Positions 25,686-33,648 of a stretch of 50,496 bases of DNA are shown one piece after another. The DNA comes from an uncultured Pseudomonadota bacterium (lineage in GTDB: Bacteria; Pseudomonadota; Gammaproteobacteria; Ga0077536). The stretch lies in NCBI GenBank assembly GCA_913047675.1, contig CAJWTO010000006.1:1-50496 (forward strand), read 5' to 3'. The number at the start of each line of letters is the position of its first letter. The first letter of the stretch is position 1. Position numbers and translations under genes: made by a program. Under the pieces are notes generated by a model. It saw only the letters and a program-made list of their open reading frames with translations, was not told the DNA's origin and ran no database searches.

Positions 25686-27776
25686 TTACAGGCCTCCCTC
25701 ATTGCAAGCCTTACATGGTGCTGGAGTGTTGGCTTGTCTCCTTACATAATGTTGCAATGCAATTAAGTCGTTTTCTTGGTATTTAGCAAAGTTAGGCATA
25801 CCATTTGAGCGCAGACTTCCTTTTACTACCACCGAGTGCATAGCATCAGCAGAGAGCATTATTGGCGAAGCTCTAAGATCTGGCGCATTGCCCGCTGCTC
25901 CCGCACCTGGTCCATGGCACATCATGCATTCTTCGGTATAGAGTTTAGATCCCTGGCTTGCTAAAGCTTCATCTACTAAGAAATCTTCAGCAATAATAGG
26001 CTTAGCATATATGGGGCCTTTTGACGGCGGAAGCTCTTCTTTTTCATTTAAGGCAAAGGTCACTAAGCGCCTCATATGAGCTCCATAAGCCCATCCGTGC
26101 TGAGCACCCATAAATCCTGGAGTAGCTGCGCCGACTCCACCCCACCCTGTTAGAAGGCTAATATACTGGACACCATCGACATTGTAGGTGATTGGTGGGG
26201 CAGAAATACCTACTCCTAGGTCGCTTCTCCAAAGAGCTTCACCTGTGTCGGCTGCGTATGCATGGAAAGTGCCATCGGCTCTACCTTGAAAAACTAGGTT
26301 GCCAGCTGTAGTAAGTGTCCCTGGATTCCATACCCCGGGAAGTGGAACTTCCCAAATTAGCTTTTGACGAAGGGGATCCCATGCTCGTAGCGCCCCAGTG
26401 CCTATGCCATCAGGAACATAGTCAGGTCCGAATTCAATGGCCGCGTCAAACTTAAAGTAGGGGGATTCCCAGTGCATGATATCGACATTTTTATCTGAAA
26501 ACATACCAGGCATTTCGATAATAGGTATGTAAGCTAGGCCAGTGTTAGGATTGTAAGACATCGCATGCCAGTTATGACCACCAAAAGCACTAGGCCAAAC
26601 AACCTCTTCTCCGTCCTCGTAACGCGCCCCTGCGCGTTCGATTGGTCTACCGGTTTTCATATCTACCTCTGTCGCCCAATCGACTTTAACATAAGGTTCG
26701 GCGGACAATAATTTCCCGTTCGCCCTATTAATAATGTAAAAAAAACCGTTTTTAGGCGCGTGGATAATCGCTTTTGCTGTTCGATCTTTGACTTTAAGGT
26801 CGACCAGTATCATATCCATATTCGAATTGTAGTCCCAGGCCTCTCCGGGAGTGGTTTGATAATGCCACTTATACTTTCCAGTATCGGCATCAAGTGCGAC
26901 TATTGAGCAGAGGAACAGATTATCTCCCCCTTCGGGACTGCGGATTTTAGGGTTCCAGGGTGAGCCATTACCTGTTCCCAGGTATACCTGATCAAACTCA
27001 GGGTCGTAAGTAATCCCGTGCCAAACAGTTCCTCCACCTCCGTGTTTCCACCACTCGCCAGTCCAGGTCTTAGCAGCCATCTTCATTGCGTTATTTTCGA
27101 AGCCATCTTCGGGATTGCCGGGGACGGTATAAAATTTCCAAGCTTCTTTTCCGGTTTCCGTGTCATATGCAGTGACAAAACCTCTGGCTGGTCCCCATTC
27201 AGTTCCACCATTGCCTATTATGACTTTGTCTTTGAAAACCTTAGGGGCACCTGTAATTATAAGTGGTTTTTGGGGATCGAAGGTTTGCACAGTCCATACT
27301 GGCTTCCCCGTTTTAGCGTCTAATGCTATTAACCTGCCATCAATAGTGGCGTTGAACACTTTTCCTTTCCAGAAAGCGATTCCCCTGTTCCAGTCCCACA
27401 TCATTCGCAGCCTATCGCCGGAATGTTCGGTGACCTTGGGATCAAATTCCCATAGTAGTTTTCCTGTTTTAGCTTCTACTGCTCTGACCACATTGTAGCT
27501 GCCATTGAAGTAAAGGATGCCATCTATTGCAAGAGGTGTTCCCGTAAGCGACCGATCCTTAGGAAGATCTAAATACCATTTTATTCCTAGTTCCGAGACT
27601 GTCTTATCGTTTATCTGAGTTTGTGGACTGAATCGTTGCTCAGAGTATGTTCGACCATAACCAGCCCAGTTATTTGCCTCGCCTTCGTTGGCTAGAAATT
27701 TATCATCGACTGTTGAACCGGCAATCAGATTCGCATGGACAGCCAACAAGAAGATGATCAACTTAATATCGCGCAT
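25686..27776 (-). CDS. PQQ-dependent quinohaemoprotein alcohol dehydrogenase
   Basis: A 696-aa periplasmic alcohol dehydrogenase of the PQQ methanol/ethanol family with a C-terminal cytochrome c domain. The N-terminal hydrophobic run IKLIIFLLAVHANLIAG is a signal peptide. Propeller repeats such as IALDAKTGKPVW and the active-site GEAWDYNSN follow; Asn at the second position after the catalytic Asp suggests a calcium rather than lanthanide type. Haem binds at CMMCH (617-621), with a likely Met660 axial ligand. The vicinal Cys-Cys normally found before DVVNRG reads MM (125-126). The start has a GGGGAAGGA site. No PQQ synthesis genes are in the window. Confidence 0.93.
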   Translation of the reverse strand: MRDIKLIIFLLAVHANLIAGSTVDDKFLANEGEANNWAGYGRTYSEQRFSPQTQINDKTVSELGIKWYLDLPKDRSLTGTPLAIDGILYFNGSYNVVRAVEAKTGKLLWEFDPKVTEHSGDRLRMMWDWNRGIAFWKGKVFNATIDGRLIALDAKTGKPVWTVQTFDPQKPLIITGAPKVFKDKVIIGNGGTEWGPARGFVTAYDTETGKEAWKFYTVPGNPEDGFENNAMKMAAKTWTGEWWKHGGGGTVWHGITYDPEFDQVYLGTGNGSPWNPKIRSPEGGDNLFLCSIVALDADTGKYKWHYQTTPGEAWDYNSNMDMILVDLKVKDRTAKAIIHAPKNGFFYIINRANGKLLSAEPYVKVDWATEVDMKTGRPIERAGARYEDGEEVVWPSAFGGHNWHAMSYNPNTGLAYIPIIEMPGMFSDKNVDIMHWESPYFKFDAAIEFGPDYVPDGIGTGALRAWDPLRQKLIWEVPLPGVWNPGTLTTAGNLVFQGRADGTFHAYAADTGEALWRSDLGVGISAPPITYNVDGVQYISLLTGWGGVGAATPGFMGAQHGWAYGAHMRRLVTFALNEKEELPPSKGPIYAKPIIAEDFLVDEALASQGSKLYTEECMMCHGPGAGAAGNAPDLRASPIMLSADAMHSVVVKGSLRSNGMPNFAKYQENDLIALQHYVRRQANTPAPCKACNEGGL

Positions 27777-27792
27777 TCCTTCCCCTTTTTTG

Positions 27793-27806
27793 ATTGTAGT
27801 TACAAT
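27793..27806. promoter_or_regulatory. 14-bp inverted repeat upstream of the PQQ dehydrogenase
   Basis: ATTGTA-GT-TACAAT is a perfect 6-2-6 inverted repeat, 16 bases upstream of the start codon and immediately before its ribosome binding site. The size and position fit an operator for a dimeric repressor, or a weak mRNA hairpin. It is AT-rich, so chance cannot be excluded. Confidence 0.3.
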
Positions 27807-27885
27807 TACGACAGTATCTGATGGCGAGGAAACACTATCCTAAAACCATTAGTATTTGTCCAGTTGTCAAATTTTTTTTACTCTT

Positions 27886-28338
27886 CTAATCCATCCTGCT
27901 TGAGTAGTCCCACGAGGTCATCCATTCGGGGACTATTTTAATAGTGCTTTCTGACTGAGGGTGCGAGAGAAGCCATTTAGCTAGCGAGCTATCAGTACTG
28001 ATTAAGTATTTCTCTATCAACTTTTCTAAAACGGGTTCGCTCACAGCGTTTATCAAGGTTGCTGTACCTCTACCCCTTACGCCGGAGTAGGGTGGGTTCT
28101 CTCCTGCTATTTCGAAGCCAACTTTATTATTTCTTTTTAGCCTCGCGCATATTAGTGATTTAGAGCGAGCGCTTAGGTAAATAAATTTGTTCTTCTGGAG
28201 AAACCACATAGATGTAACTTGGGGAAAGCCATTTTGATCTATTGAGGCTAATCTACAGGGCAAAACTGTTGTATCCAGATAATCCCTAACTTGGTCTTCG
28301 GACCATGCGCTAGAGGTACTCAATTTATATCCCATCAT
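27886..28338 (-). CDS. Pyridoxamine 5'-phosphate oxidase-fold flavoprotein
   Basis: The PNPOx-like split barrel is visible in the segment VLPCRLASIDQNGFPQVTSMWFL and in FIYLSARSKSLICARLKRNNKVGFEI, then VRGRGTATLIN. These small proteins bind FMN or F420 and often act as reductases or haem-binding proteins. The ORF track starts at 28392, but an AGGAGAG site lies five bases before the ATG at 28338, giving a 150-aa protein that starts MMGYKLS. That start also removes the overlap with the SDR gene, leaving a 31-bp gap. Its position after the SDR suggests co-expression; the cofactor is undetermined. Confidence 0.8.
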   Translation of the reverse strand: MMGYKLSTSSAWSEDQVRDYLDTTVLPCRLASIDQNGFPQVTSMWFLQKNKFIYLSARSKSLICARLKRNNKVGFEIAGENPPYSGVRGRGTATLINAVSEPVLEKLIEKYLISTDSSLAKWLLSHPQSESTIKIVPEWMTSWDYSSRMD

Positions 28339-28369
28339 CACTTCTCTCCTATGGAAATTGTAAGCGCTT

Positions 28370-29122
28370 CTACCAAGGTATATTACTGCCATCCCATGCT
28401 AGGAAGGAACCATTATCAGTAGTTGTAAGATTATCTATAACGGCTACCATTTTAGTCGCCGCGTAGTCTGGCGCAAACAATTTTTCTTTAGGAATTGCTT
28501 TTTGAAACGGTTTTGACAATCTAGTGTTTACTGAACCTGGATGGAACGCGATACAGATGCTTTTAGGTAATTGACGAGCAAATTCGATCGCGATGGTCTT
28601 AGTGATTTGGTTGAGGCTTGCTTTTGAGGAGCGGTAGCTGTACCAGCCTCCTAGACTATTATCTTCAATGCTCGCGACTCGGGCCGACATATTTACGATA
28701 ACCGATTTTTTTTCCCTTTGAATTAGCGATCTAAAGTACTTAAGCACTAGGATTGGTCCGATAGCATTTATCTCATAGGAACGTGCTAAATTAGAGGCGG
28801 AGACATCCGCTAATCTTTTTTCGGGGTATATAGAATCGTCATGTAAAATCCCGCTAGAGTTCACTAATAATGATACATGTTCTATTTGCAGTGATAATTT
28901 TGTTGAAGCCAACGCAATAGACTTTTCGTCAGAAACATCCAACTTTTGAGTTATTAGTCTCGAGGTATACTTTTGTTTGAGTTTTCTTAATCCGCTGCTT
29001 TTTTCTGGCTCTCGGCAAGTAGCCACCACCACAGAATCATCCTGGTGCTTAAGAATATGAGTCGCCAACGCCAAACCTAGACCTTGCCCAGCTCCTTGGA
29101 TTATGGTGGCATCGTTTTCCAT
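28370..29122 (-). CDS. Short-chain dehydrogenase/reductase (C-factor-like)
   Basis: A 250-aa classical-fold SDR. The cofactor motif is IIQGAGQGLGLAL near the N-terminus, LDVSDEKS marks the adenine-ring contact, LLVNSSGILHDD replaces NNAG with NSSG, VNMSARVAS carries the Ser, and YRSSKASLN is YxxxK. The FHPGSVNTRLSKPF segment resembles CsgA/C-factor-like SDRs. Such enzymes interconvert alcohols and ketones with NAD(P). It lies downstream of the strong bidirectional terminator at 29162-29191 and so probably has its own promoter in the 39-bp gap. The PNPOx-fold gene follows. Confidence 0.88.
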   Translation of the reverse strand: MENDATIIQGAGQGLGLALATHILKHQDDSVVVATCREPEKSSGLRKLKQKYTSRLITQKLDVSDEKSIALASTKLSLQIEHVSLLVNSSGILHDDSIYPEKRLADVSASNLARSYEINAIGPILVLKYFRSLIQREKKSVIVNMSARVASIEDNSLGGWYSYRSSKASLNQITKTIAIEFARQLPKSICIAFHPGSVNTRLSKPFQKAIPKEKLFAPDYAATKMVAVIDNLTTTDNGSFLAWDGSNIPW

Positions 29123-29161
29123 CTCAGCTGGCCGAAAATTCCACGGAACCTATGGAAAAAG

Positions 29162-29191
29162 ATCCGCCACCTTTCTTTAACTGTGGCGGAT
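29162..29191. terminator. Bidirectional rho-independent terminator
   Basis: A perfect 9-bp stem, ATCCGCCAC / GTGGCGGAT, with a 12-nt loop. On the plus strand it runs into TTTTTTT; on the minus strand it is followed by CTTTTTCC. It lies nine bases after the thiolase stop codon and terminates that minus-strand transcript before the SDR gene. Confidence 0.9.
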
Positions 29192-29199
29192 TTTTTTGT

Positions 29200-30351
29200 T
29201 TACAGGCGTTCAATAATAGTCACGTTGGCTTGACCGCCCCCCTCACACATTGTTTGCAGGCCATATTTGCCTCCGGTTCTTTCTAGCTCATGTAACAATG
29301 TCGTCATCAGCTTGGTACCGGTCGCACCGATTGGATGTCCTAGTGCGATAGCCCCCCCATTGACGTTGGTTTTTTCTGGGTCATAGTCCATGTCCTTGAT
29401 CCATGCCATGGGAACAGGCGCGAAGGCCTCATTGATCTCTACTAAATCAATATCCTCAATTTTCATACCCGCGCGTTTCAATGCATATTGAGTAGTCATA
29501 ATAGGAGCCGTTAACATAATCATGGGGTCTTCAGCTCTCACACTCATATGATGAATACGTGCTCTAGGTTTGAGATTATATCTTTTAACAGCATTTTCTG
29601 AAGCGATGAGCATAGCGGACGAACCGTCACAGGTTTGACTAGATACGGCGGCTGTGATTTTTTCGAGTCCAAAAATGGGTTCTAGGGTCGCCATTTGCTC
29701 TAAAGTAGTCTCCCGTGGTGTTTCATCATGGTCGAGCCCGTTCAGAGGCACGATTTCTCGTTCGAACCTACCTTTCTCGATCGCGCTGATAGCTCTCCTG
29801 TGGGATTCGAGAGAATATATCTCCATCTCTTCACGTGATATCCCCCATTTATCTGCCATCATTTGGGCACCTTTGAATTGGGTAGGAGGGTCTTCACCGT
29901 AGCGTGCAACCCAACCAGGTGAGTCACTAAAAGGATCGCTAAAACCAAATCCACCTGCCGCCAGTGCAGATGAACCTATTGGAATTTTTGACATTACTTG
30001 CACACCGCCGGCGATGACAAGATCGTTTACCCCAGACATTACCGCCTGAGCTGCAAAATGCACCGACTGCTGTGAGGAGCCACATTGCCTATCTATGGTA
30101 ACGCCTGGAACCGCTTCGCTAAAACCGGCAGTTAGCCAACATGTGCGTGCTACATCACCAGCTAGCGGTCCAATTGCATCTATTGTTCCGAAAATGACAT
30201 CATCATATTCCTCATCCGGAATCTGATTTCGTTCAACAATCGACTTAATAACATGGGCCCCAAGATCAGCGGCGTGCACGTCTTGCAGACTTCCCCTACG
30301 TTTTCCGGTAGGACTTCGTACCGCATCAACAATGAAAGCTTCAGCCATCAT
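29200..30351 (-). CDS. Acetyl-CoA acetyltransferase / thiolase (paralog A)
   Basis: A 383-aa thiolase that cleaves 3-ketoacyl-CoA or condenses acyl-CoAs. The nucleophilic Cys is in TIDRQCGSSQQSVHFAAQ, the catalytic His in IALGHPIGATG and the second Cys in MCEGGGQANVTI, so the enzyme should be active. Within the window it is most like the thiolase at 47518, sharing the DR(Q/K)CGS-QQ and DPEK-GGAIALGHP blocks. The second Met (MAEAFIVDAVR) may be the true start. The terminator at 29162-29191 follows directly; the MFS gene is upstream by 86 bp. Confidence 0.93.
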   Translation of the reverse strand: MMAEAFIVDAVRSPTGKRRGSLQDVHAADLGAHVIKSIVERNQIPDEEYDDVIFGTIDAIGPLAGDVARTCWLTAGFSEAVPGVTIDRQCGSSQQSVHFAAQAVMSGVNDLVIAGGVQVMSKIPIGSSALAAGGFGFSDPFSDSPGWVARYGEDPPTQFKGAQMMADKWGISREEMEIYSLESHRRAISAIEKGRFEREIVPLNGLDHDETPRETTLEQMATLEPIFGLEKITAAVSSQTCDGSSAMLIASENAVKRYNLKPRARIHHMSVRAEDPMIMLTAPIMTTQYALKRAGMKIEDIDLVEINEAFAPVPMAWIKDMDYDPEKTNVNGGAIALGHPIGATGTKLMTTLLHELERTGGKYGLQTMCEGGGQANVTIIERL

Positions 30352-30437
30352 TTAATCTCCTTGCTTAATTTACTAGGTAACGGTCTATATTATGCTAAAT
30401 TCATATGCTGATTAAAACAATTGCCGAATTTCAATAG

Positions 30438-31727
30438 TCAGTCAATTATTCTTTCGGCGGTAGAAAATAATATCCAGACTATGGCGCCAATAACATTGAT
30501 TATGGCACAAAGTATGAAAGCCGACGAAAAACTCCCTGTTGTTTCCACCAGCCAACCGGTTACGGTAACACCAATAATACCTGGCAGTGTTCCAGCGGTA
30601 TTCGTAATCCCCATAAGGACGTCCGCATACCTAGGTGCGATATCGAGGTGGTTTGGTACAAATCCGGACCACATTAGGGCGGAGAACCCTAGTGCGCCGC
30701 ACATAAGTCCCATAGCTATTGACGCATTATTCACATCTTTCACCAAAATTAGGAAAATAGCGGATCCTATCAGGCCACTGACTTGCATAGCTTTACGAAT
30801 AAACGTTAGGCTAACTTTTTTATGAAGTAAATAGTCCGCGAAATAGCCGCCTAAATTTCCAAATATGAGCATTGATAAGTAGGGCGCCGCTGAATAAAGA
30901 CCTGCATTCATAATACTAAGACCGTGCTGAGTCCTGAAGTAACTAGGAAGCCATGCGAGTAACATATAGAGTATCCAGTTGCTGCAAAAATGATTAATAA
31001 AAAGTGCCCAAATGGCCTTACTTTTTAGGAAGAATTTCCATGGGATGTCTTTTTCAGAGTTTGGTACATAGGTACTGGAAATAAGCATTTTTTTCTCGGG
31101 TTCAGGGCATTTTGGGTCTGTAGCTGGGTCATTTTTAGCGATGCGAAACCATATAATTGTCCAAAAGGCGCCGCCTATTCCAAATGCGTAAAATGCCATA
31201 GGCCATCCGTACGTATCTACTATCCAGCCGGTAGTGAGAAGAGCGAATAAGGTCCCTAGTGGAATACCACCCACTAGGAGAGAGACCGCTCTCGAGCGCT
31301 CTTCTTGAGGCACCCATCTTCCATAGAGATTATATGCTGAGGGGAACATAGCGGCTTCGCCCAGACCCATTGCAATTCTAGCGATGATTAGCGCGCCAAA
31401 ACCAAAGGCAGCCGCTAAAGGCGTTAAAAAAGTGAAAATCGACCACCATAAAACTGCAATACCGAGGATAATTTTTCCACCAAGCCTATTTGCAAGCCAG
31501 CCGCTGGGAGCCATAAAAAGCATATACCCGATAAAAAAAGAAGAAAGAACATATCCTTTGGTCGTGTCTGACCAGCCAAATTCTTCTTGCATAGCTATTG
31601 CGGCAACCGAGATGTTGACTCTATCTGCGTAGCAAATAATAGCTGCGAGGACACACAGCCCTACAATGGTATACCGACGTGGCCAGTGGGATAGTTTTAT
31701 TTTTAAACCATTAAAGAGACCGCTCAT
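30438..31727 (-). CDS. MFS transporter, anion:cation symporter (ACS) type
   Basis: A 429-aa, 12-span major facilitator. The region CYADRVNISVAAIAMQEEFGWSDTTKGYVLSSFFIGYM and the loop-2 motif GWLANRLGGKIIL match the ACS family, which carries organic anions such as tartrate, glucarate, 4-hydroxyphenylacetate or nicotinate. IARIAMGLGEAAMFPSAYN and the cytoplasmic WVPQEERSRAVSLLVGG are typical. It sits alone upstream of the thiolase on the minus strand and divergent from the FmdB-like gene. A carboxylate or aromatic acid substrate fits the catabolic surroundings. Confidence 0.9.
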   Translation of the reverse strand: MSGLFNGLKIKLSHWPRRYTIVGLCVLAAIICYADRVNISVAAIAMQEEFGWSDTTKGYVLSSFFIGYMLFMAPSGWLANRLGGKIILGIAVLWWSIFTFLTPLAAAFGFGALIIARIAMGLGEAAMFPSAYNLYGRWVPQEERSRAVSLLVGGIPLGTLFALLTTGWIVDTYGWPMAFYAFGIGGAFWTIIWFRIAKNDPATDPKCPEPEKKMLISSTYVPNSEKDIPWKFFLKSKAIWALFINHFCSNWILYMLLAWLPSYFRTQHGLSIMNAGLYSAAPYLSMLIFGNLGGYFADYLLHKKVSLTFIRKAMQVSGLIGSAIFLILVKDVNNASIAMGLMCGALGFSALMWSGFVPNHLDIAPRYADVLMGITNTAGTLPGIIGVTVTGWLVETTGSFSSAFILCAIINVIGAIVWILFSTAERIID

Positions 31728-31791
31728 TCTCTAGTATCCTCTTGCTACTGCAACTTTTACTATAAGCGATATTGCGAAATAACTAGTATTT

Positions 31792-31820
31792 TTAACTTGT
31801 TTTTTTATTTTGGTTATAAT
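31792..31820 (+). promoter_or_regulatory. Candidate sigma70 promoter for the FmdB-like gene
   Basis: TTAACT (31792-31797), a 17-bp spacer and a perfect TATAAT (31815-31820). The predicted start is about 30 bp before the ATG at 31858. It is in the divergent region with the MFS gene. Confidence 0.55.
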
Positions 31821-31857
31821 GACGCTGACATTTACACATTACTTTTTTGGAGAATCT

Positions 31858-32139
31858 ATGCCTATCTACGAATATCACTGCGAAGAGAACGGTCAGACCG
31901 TAGAAGTAGTGCATCCCATGGCGGACCGTTTTTCTACCTGGGGAGAACTCTGTGAGTATTCTAGAAGAGACTTGGGGGATACTGATGGTAGCGCCGAGGT
32001 GAAACGATTAGTGGGCGGTGGTAATGCCACTATGGACCCGGTGACCGCTTCGAAACAGTTGAAAGCGGCAGGAGCCGCGTCTACTAGTCTCTCCGGGACC
32101 AAAGGAATGGCTGCGCCGCCGAGAACAAATAAGTTCTAG
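31858..32139 (+). CDS. Degenerate FmdB-family small protein
   Basis: The N-terminus MPIYEYHCEENGQ is that of FmdB zinc-ribbon proteins (usually MPIYEYRCxxCG), and the body VKRLVGGGN with an alanine-rich tail keeps the family shape. The zinc knuckles are broken: only Cys8 and Cys32 remain, without CxxC pairs. The ORF track starts at 31810, but the GGAG before the ATG at 31858 and the FmdB homology point to a 93-aa protein. Its stop codon overlaps the rhodanese stop in a shared CTAG. Family roles are mostly unknown; some members regulate amide or formate genes. Confidence 0.75.
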   Translation: MPIYEYHCEENGQTVEVVHPMADRFSTWGELCEYSRRDLGDTDGSAEVKRLVGGGNATMDPVTASKQLKAAGAASTSLSGTKGMAAPPRTNKF

Positions 32140-32567
32140 CTTTTGCTGGGTTTTGCTCTTCGCGCTGGCGTTAAAAGAGATACGTAACTAACACCGGGTC
32201 TGTTATCTCCGGTAACAGGAAGTGCTTGCTTACGCCAACCAGACAACCCTTCTTTCATCACACTTATATTTGAGAAACCTGCTTCACTTAAACTTTTAGC
32301 CGCGACGGTTGCCCGGTCACTGTCGTCTGCTCCTACAATAATAGCATCTTCGTGCGATAGCCCGTGATTGGCGACCAAAGTAAACGCATCGTTAGGGTGG
32401 GTATTTCCAGTTTTTGGGTGAAAAAAAACGATCGGTATATTGATGACTTTTCCTTTTGGGTGGCCTTCAACGAACTCAGCTACTGTTCTAACGTCGATGT
32501 ATGTTGTGTTCTCCGATTGATTTATTTGTTCAAAGGTTTCTTGTGCACTAACAACAGAGTTTTTCAT
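32136..32567 (-). CDS. Rhodanese-like domain protein lacking the active-site Cys
   Basis: A 143-aa single rhodanese domain: TTYIDVRTVAEFVEGHPKGKVINIP, then NISVMKEGLSGWRKQALPV. In active rhodaneses the loop reads CxxGxR; here it is GADDSDR with Ala80 where the persulfide Cys should be, so sulfur transfer is not expected. The track starts at a TTG (32582); I prefer the ATG at 32567 because no site precedes the TTG. A small 80-aa gene lies just upstream. It is near the AOR/MoaD operon, where sulfur handling matters, but on the other strand. Confidence 0.78.
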   Translation of the reverse strand: MKNSVVSAQETFEQINQSENTTYIDVRTVAEFVEGHPKGKVINIPIVFFHPKTGNTHPNDAFTLVANHGLSHEDAIIVGADDSDRATVAAKSLSEAGFSNISVMKEGLSGWRKQALPVTGDNRPGVSYVSLLTPARRAKPSKS

Positions 32568-32585
32568 ATTTGTTTCGTCCAAGTT

Positions 32586-32828
32586 TTATTGTTTGAATGC
32601 GTTGACGAATGGCGGGATTACTTGGCAGCGCGATCGGTGCTCCAGAGGGGGGGTATCGGTGAAATTAAAATAAAGCTTAGTTTCTTCTTCGATTACCTCC
32701 ATCTGCTCGATGTGAAAGTGGGCGATCCGTCCATTTTTCATTAGACCAAAGATACAGTCTATAATGCGTATTGCGGGAATTTGACCCATCTCGGGATGGA
32801 CTAGGTAGTGCGACTTTTTCTTTGCCAT
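32586..32828 (-). CDS. Unrecognised 80-aa protein
   Basis: Starts MAKKKSHYLVHPEMGQIPAI and continues with a mixed beta-rich sequence and a Pro-rich tail (TDTPPLEHRSRCQVIPPF). There is no signal peptide or membrane segment, and one Cys at about 24 and another near 68. The ATG at 32828 has AGGA four bases upstream. It is followed directly by the Cys-less rhodanese, so the two probably share a transcript, divergent from the aldehyde oxidoreductase operon. I recognise no family. Confidence 0.6.
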   Translation of the reverse strand: MAKKKSHYLVHPEMGQIPAIRIIDCIFGLMKNGRIAHFHIEQMEVIEEETKLYFNFTDTPPLEHRSRCQVIPPFVNAFKQ

Positions 32829-32965
32829 TATCCTACTCTCTAATAGATACTGGGATACTATTTTGAGCGATTTTTAATAATTTCGCACTAGTTGATTACA
32901 GTTTGGCGCTTAATTTGCTAGAGTAAGGATAAAATGGTGCGTTAAAATAAGGGGGCTTTTAGCTT

Positions 32966-33619
32966 ATGTCGTCGGTACCTCAGAAAGAATTAGTTACTGG
33001 AGTTGAACGCTATCCATTGGATGCAGAAGTTCCCAATGTCGTTGAGAAGTTGTTTTCTTTGCGTAATCAATGTACCGAATGTAACGTTTGTGAGGTGGCG
33101 TGTTCTTTGGTCCACTCGCCCGACGGTACTGTTAATCCGCAATACGCTCGATTAAAAATTAATCATGCGCCCGCAAAGCCTTCTAAAGTGAGTCCTGGTG
33201 GTCTCGGGTTCGTTGCGGATATCTGTCATCACTGTGGTAACCCCCCACCTTGCGCTGAAGTATGTCCTACCGAGGCATTTTATTATGATCCAAAGACAAA
33301 GGCCGCCGTAATAGAGCAGGATAATTGTATTCAATGCATGGAGTGCGTGCCGGGCTGTCCTTTTGATACCGTATTTGTAGCTCCGAGCGGTGAATTATTA
33401 AAATGTGATCTTTGTGGGGGCGACCCGGTTTGCGTGAAAGCGTGTGCGGCGAGACCAGAAATGCTGAATGAAGGAAAGCAATATGTTCGTTTGCCAGTTT
33501 TGTTTTATGCCGAGCAGGCAGACTTCAATAAAGAGCACAAACAAGTCCCAGAAATGGGCGATGAAGTAGGTATGATGCAAGCGATGCTAGAGGCCGGGAA
33601 AATTTCGAGTCCTGCCTAG
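32966..33619 (+). CDS. Polyferredoxin-type electron-transfer subunit of the aldehyde oxidoreductase
   Basis: A 217-aa protein with four [4Fe-4S]-type Cys clusters: CTECNVCEVAC (36-46), CHHCGNPPPCAEVC, CIQCMECVPGC and CDLCGGDPVCVKAC. It matches the HycB/DmsB/CooF-like family and AorA-type partners of aldehyde ferredoxin oxidoreductase, carrying electrons between the tungsten enzyme and an acceptor. No signal or Tat peptide, so cytoplasmic. A GGGGG site lies about 11 bases before the ATG. It is first in the AOR operon, 29 bp before the catalytic gene. Confidence 0.88.
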   Translation: MSSVPQKELVTGVERYPLDAEVPNVVEKLFSLRNQCTECNVCEVACSLVHSPDGTVNPQYARLKINHAPAKPSKVSPGGLGFVADICHHCGNPPPCAEVCPTEAFYYDPKTKAAVIEQDNCIQCMECVPGCPFDTVFVAPSGELLKCDLCGGDPVCVKACAARPEMLNEGKQYVRLPVLFYAEQADFNKEHKQVPEMGDEVGMMQAMLEAGKISSPA

Positions 33620-33648
33620 GTTTTTTCGAGGAGAAGGGAGCAAATATT

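Noticed and set aside
32136-32139. Overlap of FmdB-like and rhodanese stop codons (CTAG)
   Set aside because: A normal compact convergent arrangement; both frames are well supported.
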